From: JAJZGK01 sp035538795
Lineage (GTDB): Bacteria > Pseudomonadota > Alphaproteobacteria > Rhodospirillales > Magnetospirillaceae
Length of the DNA stretch: 64,000 nucleotides
NCBI GenBank assembly: GCA_035538795.1
Contig: DATLJS010000060.1
Location: 94,272 to 158,271, forward strand
Direction of reading: 5' to 3'
Below, one piece after another: positions 1-8,633 of this stretch. Each line of letters begins with the position of its first letter. The first letter of the stretch is position 1. The translations under genes were made by a program, and so were the position numbers. A model generated the notes under the pieces. It saw only the letters and a program-made list of their open reading frames with translations. It ran no database searches and was not told where the DNA came from.

Positions 1-1197
1 TCCCCGGATACGCCGCTGTTTCACAAGGGCAACGTGCTCTACGGCCTGGCCCAGGCCCGCGAGCCCGCCATCAAGACGGGTTGCTTCATCGTCTCCGAGG
101 GCTATATGGATGTCATCGCCCTGCACAGAGCGGGCTTCGACAACGCGGTGGCACCTTTGGGCACCGCCCTGACCGAGCAGCAGATCGAAATGATGTGGAC
201 CATGGTGGACGAACCTATCGTCTGCCTGGACGGCGACAGCGCCGGCCAGCGAGCCGCCTCCCGCGCGGCCGAGCGGGCTCTGACCGTCCTGAAACCGGGA
301 AAATCCCTGCGCTTCGCTGTGGTTCCCGCCCCCGAAGACCCCGACAGCCTGATCCGCCAGCACGGTCCCGCCGCCATGCAAGAGGTGCTGGACCGGGCAG
401 AACCCCTGTCCGACATGCTGTGGCGCACCCATTTCGCCACCCATCCCCTGAGCACTCCGGAACAGCGCCAGGGATTGGAGCGCGACATCCGTCATTTCTT
501 CGAGGTCGTCAAGGACGAAGGCCTGCGCAAGGATTACGGCTACGATTTCGTCCAGCGCGCCCGCGACGCCGCCCGCCGCCAACGGGACGCCAACCGCCCC
601 GCCCCCTACCAGAGCGGCGGCGGACGCTTCCAGGCCGGCGGCAACCGCCCGGGCTTCGGCCCGGCCAAACCCAAGGCGCGCAGCTATACCCAACGGGATT
701 ACACGGGCCGCGTGCTCATCGCCGCCCGCCCCAATCCGGTTCCGCCCTCTCCCTGGCTGCATGCCGAACGGCTCCTGCTGATGACCGTGATCTGCCACCC
801 ACGGTTGCTGGAAGAGGTGTTCGAGAATCTCGGAAGGCTGCAGTTTACAGATTCCGCCCTTGACAAGCTTCGACAGGAAGTCTTAAAGGCTCTCGATACC
901 TGGGGCGGCCTTGATTTCGAGGGGGTGCAGCGCCACCTACGTTCATGCGGTTTTTCGCAGACCTTGGACTGCCTGTTGGAAGCCAGTGCTCATGTCCCTG
1001 CGGCGTTTTCCAGACCTGACGCGCCTCTCGATGTTGCGCGCGCCGGATGGGAGGTGCTGTTCAGGCAGTACATGCAAAAGGAACTGACGATCGACCTTCA
1101 GCAGGCCGAGCAAGCCTTGGCCGAGAATCTGACGTCCGATCGGATGGAGCGTTTGAGTGCCCTCGTCTGGTCGAAGGATGAAGGCACGGATCAATAA
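1..1197 (+). CDS. dnaG: DNA primase DnaG, C-terminal part (5' end outside window)
   Basis: This gene makes the RNA primers for lagging-strand synthesis at the replication fork. The reading frame is open from base 1 (SPDTPLFHKGN), so the gene starts upstream of the window. The 398 residues present begin just before the TOPRIM domain. Its metal-binding signatures are visible: EGYMDV (about residue 34) and the acidic DGDSAG motif (about residue 75). A basic, Gly/Arg-rich linker (around residues 185-225) leads to the helical C-terminal domain that in this family contacts the DnaB helicase. The zinc finger and N-terminal RNA polymerase subdomain must lie upstream. The neighbour rpoD follows on the same strand, the classic macromolecular-synthesis arrangement, but a hairpin separates the two. 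Identification is firm. Confidence 0.96.
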   Translation, partial: SPDTPLFHKGNVLYGLAQAREPAIKTGCFIVSEGYMDVIALHRAGFDNAVAPLGTALTEQQIEMMWTMVDEPIVCLDGDSAGQRAASRAAERALTVLKPGKSLRFAVVPAPEDPDSLIRQHGPAAMQEVLDRAEPLSDMLWRTHFATHPLSTPEQRQGLERDIRHFFEVVKDEGLRKDYGYDFVQRARDAARRQRDANRPAPYQSGGGRFQAGGNRPGFGPAKPKARSYTQRDYTGRVLIAARPNPVPPSPWLHAERLLLMTVICHPRLLEEVFENLGRLQFTDSALDKLRQEVLKALDTWGGLDFEGVQRHLRSCGFSQTLDCLLEASAHVPAAFSRPDAPLDVARAGWEVLFRQYMQKELTIDLQQAEQALAENLTSDRMERLSALVWSKDEGTDQ

Positions 1198-1199
1198 TC

Positions 1200-1240
1200 G
1201 GATCGCCGTTCCGCCCTGGCCGGGCGGACGCGGTCTTTTT
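1200..1240 (+). terminator. Hairpin between dnaG and rpoD, terminator or attenuator
   Basis: A long imperfect stem (outer GATCGCCG with CGCGGTC, inner TCCGCCC with GGGCGGA) is followed directly by TTTTT. It begins three bases after the dnaG stop. It could end dnaG mRNA or only partly uncouple rpoD from it. Confidence 0.6.
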
Positions 1241-1306
1241 GTCATTATCGCCAGGCGGCGTACCCCCCAGGGGGGACGGGGCGCCGCAACGGGGAGCAGA
1301 GACTGA

Positions 1307-3319
1307 ATGGCTAGCAAAGCGACGAATACGGCAGACGTTTCCGAAGGCCAGGAAGAGACTCTGGACGGTCCGCTGCTGGACACCATGGGTATCGCCGTCA
1401 AAAAGATGGTGGCCCGTGGCAAGGAGCGCGGCTACATCACCTATGACGAGCTGAACGCGGCCCTGCCGCCCGACGAGGTGTCTTCCGAACAGATCGAGGA
1501 CACCATGTCCATGCTGTCCGAGATGGGCATCAACTTGGTCGAGAGCGAAGAAGGCGAGGAAGCCCAGGCCACCGAGGAAAGCGAGTTCAGCGGCGAAGGC
1601 GAAATGCCCACCGCCGGCAACGTGGACGAGGAAGACCTTGGCCGCACCGACGATCCCGTCCGCATGTACCTGCGTGAAATGGGCTCGGTCGAGCTGCTGT
1701 CCCGCGAAGGCGAAATCGCCATCGCCAAGCGCATCGAAGCCGGCCGCGAGATGATGATCGGCGGCATCTGCGAAAGCCCCATGACCATCCGCGCGGTGCT
1801 GGAATGGCACGACGCCCTGGTCGAAGGCAAGATGCTGCTGCGCGACATCATCGATCTGGACGCCACCTACGGCAGCCCTGGCGCCGAACTGTCGGAAGAG
1901 GAACTGGAAGCCGGTCCGCCGGAAGAGCCCGCCCCCAGCGCTGCCGCCGATGATGAATCGGAAGCCAAGGAGCCCGCCGAGGGCGGCGAGGAAACCGAGG
2001 AAGGCGCCGCGCCCGAGGAAGGCGAGGGCGAAGGCGAGGCCGAGGACAACAGCATCTCCCTGGCCGCCATGGAACTGGAGCTTCTGCCCCAGGTCATCGA
2101 AACCTTCGAGGGCATCGCCGACACCTACGCCAAGATGCAGAAGGTGCAGGAACAGCGTCTGGCCGCCCTGCAAAAGGGCGAGAAGGTGCCGCCCGCCACC
2201 GAAAAGAAATACGACAAGCTGAAGACAGAGCTGATCGAACTGATGGACGGCGTGCACCTGAACAACGCCCGCATCGAGCAATTGGTCGATCACATGAACG
2301 AGTTGAACCGCCGCCTGATGGGCCAGGAAGGCCGTCTGCTGCGTCTGGCCGAATCGTGCAAGATCAAGCGTCAGGACTTCCTCGACAGCTATTTCGGCAG
2401 CGAATTGGACCCCACTTGGCTGGAACGCGTCTCCGAGCGCCCGGGCAAGGGCTGGAAGGATTTCGCCGGCAAGCATCTGAGCGACGTCAACAGCATCCGC
2501 TCGACCATCGGCGACATCTCTCAGGAAGCCGGGCTGCCGATCTCGGAATACCGCCGCATCGTCGCCACTGTTCAGCGCGGCGAGCGCGAGGCCAGCAAGG
2601 CCAAGAAGGAAATGATCGAGGCCAACCTGCGTCTCGTCATCTCCATCGCCAAGAAATACACCAACCGCGGACTGCAATTCCTTGACCTGATCCAGGAAGG
2701 CAATATCGGCCTGATGAAGGCCGTCGATAAGTTCGAATACCGCCGCGGCTACAAGTTCTCGACCTACGCCACCTGGTGGATTCGTCAGGCCATCACCCGC
2801 TCCATCGCCGATCAGGCCCGCACCATCCGCATTCCGGTGCACATGATCGAGACCATCAACAAGCTGGTGCGCACCAGCCGCCAGATGCTGCACGAGATCG
2901 GCCGCGAGCCGACCCCCGAAGAACTGGCCGAAAAGCTGTCCATGCCCTTGGAGAAGGTGCGCAAGGTCTTGAAGATCGCCAAGGAGCCGATCTCTCTCGA
3001 AACTCCCATCGGCGACGAGGAAGACAGCCATCTCGGCGATTTCATCGAGGACAAAAACGCCGTCCTGCCGCTGGATGCCGCCATCCAGGCCAATCTGCGC
3101 GAAACCACCACCCGCGTTCTGGCCAGCCTGACCCCGCGTGAGGAACGCGTCCTGCGCATGCGCTTTGGCATCGGCATGAACACCGACCATACCCTCGAAG
3201 AAGTCGGTCAGCAGTTCTCGGTCACCCGCGAACGCATCCGTCAGATCGAGGCCAAGGCTCTACGCAAGCTGAAGCATCCCTCGCGTTCGCGCAAGCTGCG
3301 CAGCTTCCTGGACACCTAG
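1307..3319 (+). CDS. rpoD: Primary RNA polymerase sigma factor, sigma-70
   Basis: This is the housekeeping sigma factor that directs RNA polymerase to -35/-10 promoters. The 670 residues show region 1.1 (about 20-90), region 1.2 (DPVRMYLREMG, near 117), a non-conserved region, and region 2 (about 442-510, with the core-binding and -10 recognition segment GYKFSTYATWWIRQAI). Region 3 follows, then region 4 (about 608-668, ending in the -35 helix-turn-helix VTRERIRQIEAKALRKLK). Residues about 198-247 are a strongly acidic, low-complexity stretch of Glu, Ala and Gly inside the non-conserved region, a usual place for length variation in proteobacterial RpoD. The ATG follows GGGGAG with good spacing. 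A strong terminator lies just after the stop. Confidence 0.98.
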   Translation: MASKATNTADVSEGQEETLDGPLLDTMGIAVKKMVARGKERGYITYDELNAALPPDEVSSEQIEDTMSMLSEMGINLVESEEGEEAQATEESEFSGEGEMPTAGNVDEEDLGRTDDPVRMYLREMGSVELLSREGEIAIAKRIEAGREMMIGGICESPMTIRAVLEWHDALVEGKMLLRDIIDLDATYGSPGAELSEEELEAGPPEEPAPSAAADDESEAKEPAEGGEETEEGAAPEEGEGEGEAEDNSISLAAMELELLPQVIETFEGIADTYAKMQKVQEQRLAALQKGEKVPPATEKKYDKLKTELIELMDGVHLNNARIEQLVDHMNELNRRLMGQEGRLLRLAESCKIKRQDFLDSYFGSELDPTWLERVSERPGKGWKDFAGKHLSDVNSIRSTIGDISQEAGLPISEYRRIVATVQRGEREASKAKKEMIEANLRLVISIAKKYTNRGLQFLDLIQEGNIGLMKAVDKFEYRRGYKFSTYATWWIRQAITRSIADQARTIRIPVHMIETINKLVRTSRQMLHEIGREPTPEELAEKLSMPLEKVRKVLKIAKEPISLETPIGDEEDSHLGDFIEDKNAVLPLDAAIQANLRETTTRVLASLTPREERVLRMRFGIGMNTDHTLEEVGQQFSVTRERIRQIEAKALRKLKHPSRSRKLRSFLDT

Positions 3320-3344
3320 ACGCAGATGCCGTTCCAGAAATGCG

Positions 3345-3376
3345 AAACGCCGCCCAATCGGGCGGCGTTTTCGTTT
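3345..3376 (+). terminator. rho-independent terminator of rpoD
   Basis: Perfect 11-base arms (AAACGCCGCCC and GGGCGGCGTTT) close a 4-base loop and run into TCGTTT. It lies between convergent genes, so it may serve both strands. Confidence 0.9.
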
Positions 3377-3393
3377 ACACGGTCCGAAGTGTT

Positions 3394-4422
3394 TCAGTCG
3401 GTGCCGCCGTACCGCTTTTCGGCGTCGCGGATGACCTCCAGCCCCTGCATCATCTCGGCGGCCATGAAATCGGCCCGTTTGATGGGGCCGCCGGCCCGGG
3501 CATGAGGAAAGGCCAGAGCAAAGGCGTTCATCTTCACCGTCAGGCCGCACAAGGCGGCGCCGATGGTCAAATGATGCCGTTCGATCATGGCCTTGACCGA
3601 ACGGAACTCCTCCTGGCTGATATTGTCCCACATCTGCTTGGTGCGCCTTTCGAACAATTCCAGACGGCCGGTGATGCTGGCGGTCACGGAATTGATGACT
3701 TCCTCGATATGATCGCAGGTGCGCATCAGGTTGGTATTCTGCTTCAACTGGAAATGCTTGCGGATCGGCGTCAAGGCGTCCAGTGCCGCCGTGAAATAGG
3801 GAGCCAGACGCTCCAGGCAATGGCGGAAATAGGACAGCGACATGAAGGTGTCGCCATAGTTTTCCAGGAACCGCGGCACGCCCATGACGTCGATGCCCAG
3901 CGTGTTGGCCATGTTGAACAGGCGTTCCCGCGCCTTCTCCACATCCGGGTCGCGGAACATGCGCAACAGATCGTCATAGGTTTCCACCTGCGCCGAGTCG
4001 TCGCCATAAATCATCTTGGTCAGCGGACGGGTGAACAGGATCATGTATTGCGCCAACTCAGCCTCTTTCTCGGGGCTGAGCCGCAGACTTTCCACGTCGT
4101 TGACCTTGATGTTCTGCTCACGCAGGCAGATGCGCAACGAATAGACGTCGTAGCTGGGAATGAAGGCCAGCTTGCGCAGCATGATCAGATCGGGATGCAG
4201 CTCCCCCGCCGGCCAGTTGCACACGGACGGCAAGGCATCGATGGTCACCTGCCCCGATCCGGCCTGGCGGTCATAGAAAAGCTCGACCATGCTTTGCAGC
4301 CGGGCATTTTTGATCAGGCGGGCGGTCTGAAGCTGCGGCGTCGTGATCGGCAGAACGGACAACGGCAATATGAACATCGAGTCCATATCCGTATCTTCGA
4401 TCGGCTTAAGGATATCTTCCAT
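3394..4422 (-). CDS. Conserved hypothetical protein, function unknown
   Basis: I do not recognise a family. The 342-residue protein is soluble, with no signal peptide or membrane segment, and is rich in alpha-helix-type sequence with many charged and Met residues. Notable stretches are RMFRDPDVEKARERLFNMAN near the middle and a C-terminal part rich in Ala, Met and aromatic residues (AFALAFPHARAGG). I chose the ATG at 4422 because GGAG precedes it at usable spacing; an in-frame GTG at 4443 would add seven residues. The gene converges on rpoD and is divergent from the acyl-CoA synthetase gene, with 245 bases between starts that presumably hold both promoters. Codon use looks like the host. It is probably an ordinary chromosomal gene of this lineage. 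Confidence 0.75.
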   Translation of the reverse strand: MEDILKPIEDTDMDSMFILPLSVLPITTPQLQTARLIKNARLQSMVELFYDRQAGSGQVTIDALPSVCNWPAGELHPDLIMLRKLAFIPSYDVYSLRICLREQNIKVNDVESLRLSPEKEAELAQYMILFTRPLTKMIYGDDSAQVETYDDLLRMFRDPDVEKARERLFNMANTLGIDVMGVPRFLENYGDTFMSLSYFRHCLERLAPYFTAALDALTPIRKHFQLKQNTNLMRTCDHIEEVINSVTASITGRLELFERRTKQMWDNISQEEFRSVKAMIERHHLTIGAALCGLTVKMNAFALAFPHARAGGPIKRADFMAAEMMQGLEVIRDAEKRYGGTD

Positions 4423-4667
4423 TCGGCTCCAGCCCGTTCCCACCCCGCGGCACGCACAGGCTACTTGCCCTTGCCCTTATGTTCAATGCGAGAAGGACGG
4501 ACGATCCGCCAAAAGCGTCTCGGCCTCAATAAAACCACCCGATAAGAGCGCCTATCCTCTTGCGCCAAGCCATACCGTCTCAAGGATGAAACAGGACAGG
4601 GCATTCGGCTTCTGGTATCGTTTCAAACGGATAAGGTGAAAAACCACGCCCGGGAGGAACCCGCAGA

Positions 4668-6305
4668 ATGAACCGTCCAGACCAAGTCAATCCTTACGAG
4701 ACCGACCTTGACCGGAACGACGCCAACTATGTTCCGCTGACCCCGCTGGCCTTCATGGAACGGGCCGCGGCGGTATACCCCGATCAGCCCGCTGTGATCT
4801 ACGGCTCCGTCCGCCGCAATTGGGCGGAAACCTATGCCCGCTGCCGCCGACTTGCCTCGGCCTTGGCCAAGCGCGGCATCGGCATCGGCGACACCGTGGC
4901 GGTCATGGCCACCAATACCCCGGAATTGTTCGAGGCGCATTTCGGCGTCCCCATGACCGGCGGCATCCTGAACGCCATCAACACTCGCCTAGACACCGCC
5001 AGCGTCAAATTCATCCTGGAACATGCCGAAGCCAAAATTCTCATCACCGACCGGGAATTTTCCAAGGTCGTCGGACCGGCCGTCGAAGCCATGGCGGCCA
5101 AGCCGCTGGTGATCGACATCGACGATCCCCAGTACGAGGGTGGCGAATTGCTCGGCCCCCTGGATTACGAGGCACTGCTGGCCGACGGCGATCCCGAATT
5201 CGACTGGCTGCGCCCTTCGGACGAATGGAACGGCATCGCCCTGAACTACACGTCAGGCACCACGGGCAACCCCAAGGGCGTGGTTTACAGCCATCGCGGC
5301 GCCTATCTGAACGCCATCGACAACATCCTGCGCTGGGGCATGCCGCTGAAGCCGGTCTATCTGTGGACTCTGCCGATGTTCCATTGCAATGGCTGGTGCT
5401 TCCCCTGGACCCTGGCCGTCAACGCTGGCACCAGCGTCTGCCTGCGTTCCGTGCGTCTGGAAAGCATCATGGACTTGATCAAGACCGAGAAAGTCAGCCA
5501 TTTCTGCGGCGCGCCCATTGTTCTAAACATGATCGTCAACGCTCCCGACGAGATGAAGACCGGCATCGATCATAAGGTCGAGGTCATGACCGCCGGCGCC
5601 GCTCCGCCCGCCGCCATCATCGAGGGCATGGAGCGCATGGGCATCAATGTCACCCATGTCTATGGACTGACCGAAGTCTACGGCCCCACCGTCTTCTGCG
5701 CCTGGCAGGAAAAATGGGACGATCTGTCCATCGAAGACAAGGCCCGCGTCAAAGCCCGCCAAGGCGTGCGCGGCCCGATCATGGAAGGAGCCATGGTCGC
5801 CGACCCCATCGACATGACGCCGATGCCCAAGGACGGCGAATCCATGGGCGAAATCTTCATGCGCGGCAACAACGTCATGAAGGGGTATCTGAAGAATCCC
5901 AAAGCCACCGAGGAAAGCTTCAAGGGCGGCTGGTTTCATACCGGCGATCTGGCTGTCTGGCATCCCGACGGCTATATCGAGATCAAGGACCGCTCCAAGG
6001 ACATCATCATTTCGGGCGGCGAGAACATCTCCAGCCTTGAGGTAGAAGATGTCCTTTACCGCCATCCGGCGGTGCTAGAAGCGGCCGTAGTCGCCCGGCC
6101 CGACCCGAAATGGGGCGAAACGCCTTGCGCCTTCCTGACCCTCAAACCCGGCGCGAAGGTGACCAAGGACGACATCACCGCCTGGTGCCGCGAACATCTG
6201 GCACATTACAAGGTGCCGCGCAGCATCGTCTTCGGCGCGCTGCCCAAGACTTCGACCGGCAAAATTCAGAAGTTCGAGCTGCGCAAGCAGGCCAAGGAAC
6301 TCTGA
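4668..6305 (+). CDS. AMP-dependent acyl-CoA synthetase, DmdB-like
   Basis: The enzyme activates a carboxylic acid with ATP and CoA to an acyl-CoA through an acyl-adenylate. The 545 residues carry the P-loop-like motif YTSGTTGNPKGV (near 195), the A5-type segment VYGLTEVYGP (about 330), HTGDLAVWHPDGYIEIKDRSKD (near 425-445), and the C-terminal catalytic lysine in KTSTGKIQK (about 530). The N terminus and overall length resemble the medium/short-chain branch that includes 3-methylmercaptopropionyl-CoA ligase (DmdB). The acyl-CoA dehydrogenase downstream, on the same strand after 150 bases, is of DmdC type, so the pair may degrade methylmercaptopropionate or a similar short acid. That substrate is inference. 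GGGAGG precedes the ATG. Confidence 0.93.
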   Translation: MNRPDQVNPYETDLDRNDANYVPLTPLAFMERAAAVYPDQPAVIYGSVRRNWAETYARCRRLASALAKRGIGIGDTVAVMATNTPELFEAHFGVPMTGGILNAINTRLDTASVKFILEHAEAKILITDREFSKVVGPAVEAMAAKPLVIDIDDPQYEGGELLGPLDYEALLADGDPEFDWLRPSDEWNGIALNYTSGTTGNPKGVVYSHRGAYLNAIDNILRWGMPLKPVYLWTLPMFHCNGWCFPWTLAVNAGTSVCLRSVRLESIMDLIKTEKVSHFCGAPIVLNMIVNAPDEMKTGIDHKVEVMTAGAAPPAAIIEGMERMGINVTHVYGLTEVYGPTVFCAWQEKWDDLSIEDKARVKARQGVRGPIMEGAMVADPIDMTPMPKDGESMGEIFMRGNNVMKGYLKNPKATEESFKGGWFHTGDLAVWHPDGYIEIKDRSKDIIISGGENISSLEVEDVLYRHPAVLEAAVVARPDPKWGETPCAFLTLKPGAKVTKDDITAWCREHLAHYKVPRSIVFGALPKTSTGKIQKFELRKQAKEL

Positions 6306-6323
6306 CGACCGTCGACCTCAGCC

Positions 6324-6374
6324 CTCGCCCGTGGCCTCCGTTGAAGGATGGCATTTTCCGCCACCACGGGCGAG
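6324..6374 (+). other. Long inverted repeat in the synthetase-dehydrogenase intergenic region
   Basis: CTCGCCCGTGG and CCACGGGCGAG form a perfect 11-base inverted repeat around a 29-base loop. No T-run follows, so it is not a typical terminator. An mRNA processing or stabilising hairpin, or a repeat element, is possible. Confidence 0.5.
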
Positions 6375-6455
6375 CGGTCCGGTCATTGCCGCGATGTGCG
6401 GCGAAGGATAGCCTCCGCGCCGCCGACTCTCCGCTGATGAAGGAGCATTCCCAAC

Positions 6456-8243
6456 ATGACTGCCTATCTTCCGCCCATCCGCGACATGGAATTCGTTTTG
6501 CGCGATCTGGCTGACCTGGAAGGCATCGCCACGCTGCCGGGCTTCGAAGAAGCCTCCAACGAATTGGTTTCCAGCGTGCTTGAGGAAGCCGGCCGTATCG
6601 CCGAGGAAGTTCTGGCCCCGCTGAACCAGGCCGGCGACCGTCAGGGCGCCAAGCTGGTGGACGGCAAGGTGCGGACCGCCGAAGGCTGGCAGGCCGCCTT
6701 GGACACTCTGGTAGAAGGCAACTGGCTGGGCCTGCCCTATGATCCCGAATGGGGAGGCATGGGTCTGCCCGGCCTGGTCAACGTCGCCGTCGGCGAGATG
6801 TGGCAGGCTGCCAACATGTCGTTCGCCCTGTGCCCTATGCTGACCCAGGGCGCCGCCAACGCGATCGTCGAATGCGGCTCGAAGGAGCAGAAAGCCGCCT
6901 ATCTGCCCAATCTGGTGTCGGGAAAATGGGCCGGGACCATGAACCTGACTGAATCCGGGGCCGGTTCCGACCTGGGCTCCATCCGCACCAAAGCGGTGAA
7001 GAATGGCGACCACTATCTGATCAGCGGACAAAAAATCTTCATCACCTACGGCGATCACGAAATGGTGGAAAACATCATCCATCTGGTTCTCGCCCGCACT
7101 CCCGACGCCCCTCCCGGCGTCAAGGGCATCTCGCTGTTCATCGTCCCCAAGTTCCTGGTCAATGCCGATGGCTCCCTTGGGGACCGCAACGACGTGCATG
7201 CCGTGTCGCTGGAACACAAGATGGGCATCCATGCCAGTCCCACCGCCGTAATGTCTTTCGGCGATCAGAGCGGAGCGGTCGGATACCTCGTCGGAGAGGA
7301 AAACCGCGGTCTGGAATATATGTTCGTGATGATGAACCACGCCCGCCTGAACGTCGGCATCCAGGGGCTGGCCATCGCCGAGCGCGCCTATCAGCAAGCC
7401 AGAACCTACGCCCGCGAACGCGTTCAGGGCAAGGCCGTCGGCTGCTCGGAAAAAGGCGGCATCGTCGATCATCCCGACGTGCGACGCATGCTGATGAGCA
7501 TGAAATCTCAAGTGGAAGCCATGCGCGCCATCGCCTATGTGGCGGCCGCCGCTTTGGACGTCGCTCACGGCCATCCCGATGCCGAAGCCAAGGAAAAGGC
7601 CCACCGCATGGCCGAATTCCTCAACCCCATCGTCAAAGGCTGGTGCACCGAAGTCGGCAACGAAGTCGCCTCGTTGGGCGTACAGGTCCATGGCGGCATG
7701 GGCTACATTGAGGAAACTGGCGCCTGCCAGCATCTGCGCGACGCCCGCATCACCACCATTTATGAAGGCACCACCGCCATTCAGGCCAACGATCTGGTCA
7801 ACCGGAAAATTCTGCGCGACCAGGGTGCCACCGCCCGCCTGGCCTTAGCTGATGTGGCGGCATTGGCGGAAGAGCTGTCAGGCAAGTCCGACGAGTTTCT
7901 GAAGGGCATTGGCAGCGAACTGGCCGCCGCCGCCGCTGTGGCCCTGCAATCGGTGGAATGGCTGTTGGGCGCCGCCGTGCGCGAGCCTCGTCTGCCCGCG
8001 GCTGCCGGTGTGCCGCTGCTGCGCCTGCTGGGTTATGTCTTCGGCGGCTATCAATTGGCCCGCGCCGCCAAAATCGCCCGCGCCCGTCTGGACGCCAACG
8101 ACGGCGATCAGGGCTTCTATTTATCGAAACTGGCCACCGCCTGGTTTTACGCCGAAAGCATCCTGCCTCAGGTTTACGGCCTGGGCATCACCATCACCAA
8201 GGGATCCCGCACGGTCATGACCGTGGTGCCGGACCAGTTATAG
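6456..8243 (+). CDS. Acyl-CoA dehydrogenase with extra C-terminal domain, DmdC-like
   Basis: This FAD enzyme introduces a 2,3-double bond into an acyl-CoA thioester. At 595 residues it is longer than the usual 380-residue beta-oxidation enzymes. The core has the N-terminal helical part, the middle beta domain (MNLTESGAGSDLGSIRTKA near 160-175 is the FAD/substrate strand), and the C-terminal helical domain with ITTIYEGTTAIQANDL (around 440), whose Glu is the expected catalytic base. The last 130 residues form the additional domain typical of the DmdC/AidB-like long branch. It follows the CoA ligase on the same strand, supporting a two-step acid activation and oxidation path. GAAGGAG precedes the ATG, and a strong terminator follows the stop. 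Confidence 0.94.
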   Translation: MTAYLPPIRDMEFVLRDLADLEGIATLPGFEEASNELVSSVLEEAGRIAEEVLAPLNQAGDRQGAKLVDGKVRTAEGWQAALDTLVEGNWLGLPYDPEWGGMGLPGLVNVAVGEMWQAANMSFALCPMLTQGAANAIVECGSKEQKAAYLPNLVSGKWAGTMNLTESGAGSDLGSIRTKAVKNGDHYLISGQKIFITYGDHEMVENIIHLVLARTPDAPPGVKGISLFIVPKFLVNADGSLGDRNDVHAVSLEHKMGIHASPTAVMSFGDQSGAVGYLVGEENRGLEYMFVMMNHARLNVGIQGLAIAERAYQQARTYARERVQGKAVGCSEKGGIVDHPDVRRMLMSMKSQVEAMRAIAYVAAAALDVAHGHPDAEAKEKAHRMAEFLNPIVKGWCTEVGNEVASLGVQVHGGMGYIEETGACQHLRDARITTIYEGTTAIQANDLVNRKILRDQGATARLALADVAALAEELSGKSDEFLKGIGSELAAAAAVALQSVEWLLGAAVREPRLPAAAGVPLLRLLGYVFGGYQLARAAKIARARLDANDGDQGFYLSKLATAWFYAESILPQVYGLGITITKGSRTVMTVVPDQL

Positions 8244-8253
8244 CTTTGAAAAA

Positions 8254-8291
8254 ACGGGCTTTCCACCGGAAGGCCCGTCTCTTTTCTTTAC
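8254..8291 (+). terminator. Terminator of the acyl-CoA dehydrogenase gene; left border of prophage
   Basis: An 11-bp stem (ACGGGCTTTCC with GGAAGGCCCGT, one G-T pair, loop ACC) is followed by CTCTTTTCTTT. The first leftward prophage gene ends inside the T-rich tail, so host and phage transcription converge here. Confidence 0.88.
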
Positions 8292-8503
8292 CCGCAAATT
8301 CGAATCTGTTCCCGCAATTGAGAATAATCCTCTACCACCTTGGCGGCAGCACTGTCTTCGCCCAGGCTATGAAGTTCTTTGGCCAACTGGGTTTTGAAGG
8401 CGGCATCGTAATCGCCCAAAGGTGGACAATCACCGCTCCGCAGATCAGAGCATCCGCACAGCAGCGTCGATAGTGTCAGGATGACGGCAGGCCAACTGCG
8501 CAT
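8288..8503 (-). CDS. Small lipoprotein, candidate outer-membrane spanin (Rz1-like)
   Basis: The 71-residue product has a short positively charged N terminus, a hydrophobic stretch (VILTLSTLLCGC) and a lipobox-like LCGC, so a lipidated Cys at position 18 is likely. The mature part is about 53 residues and mostly helical. It is the last gene of the leftward phage operon. Its first 59 bases overlap, in another frame, the end of the gene for a small membrane protein, which in turn overlaps the holin gene. Holin, inner membrane protein and overlapping lipoprotein is the usual lysis-cassette order of Gram-negative phages, where the two spanin subunits join and disrupt the outer membrane. The function is inferred from position and lipobox only. 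Confidence 0.6.
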   Translation of the reverse strand: MRSWPAVILTLSTLLCGCSDLRSGDCPPLGDYDAAFKTQLAKELHSLGEDSAAAKVVEDYSQLREQIRICG

Positions 8504-8633
8504 TCTTCACCTCCGCGGTATTTTCAGCCTGGATCAGCCGAGCCCGCCTGCTGCCGGCTAGATCAGCCAGCAGCAAAGGCAGCAGCCCGAAAAGAGCCTG
8601 GAGCAGCTGCCCCAGCAAAGCCGTCAAAGCCAT
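8445..8633 (-). CDS. Small membrane protein, candidate inner-membrane spanin (Rz-like)
   Basis: This 62-residue protein has one strongly hydrophobic segment (LLGQLLQALFGLLPLLLADL, about residues 6-25) followed by a charged tail (SRRARLIQAENTAEVKN). Its ATG overlaps the holin stop (TGATG), and its 3' end overlaps the lipoprotein gene out of frame. This is the position of an Rz-type i-spanin, but it is much shorter than the usual 120-150 residues. If it is a spanin it must span the periplasm poorly or be truncated; it could instead be an antiholin or pinholin. Confidence in the reading frame is moderate and in the function low. Confidence 0.5.
   Translation of the reverse strand: MALTALLGQLLQALFGLLPLLLADLAGSRRARLIQAENTAEVKNAQLACRHPDTIDAAVRML

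Noticed and set aside
1061..3190. 709-residue open frame antisense to rpoD
   Set aside because: Its codons mirror rpoD, and rpoD is certain; the protein shows no domain.
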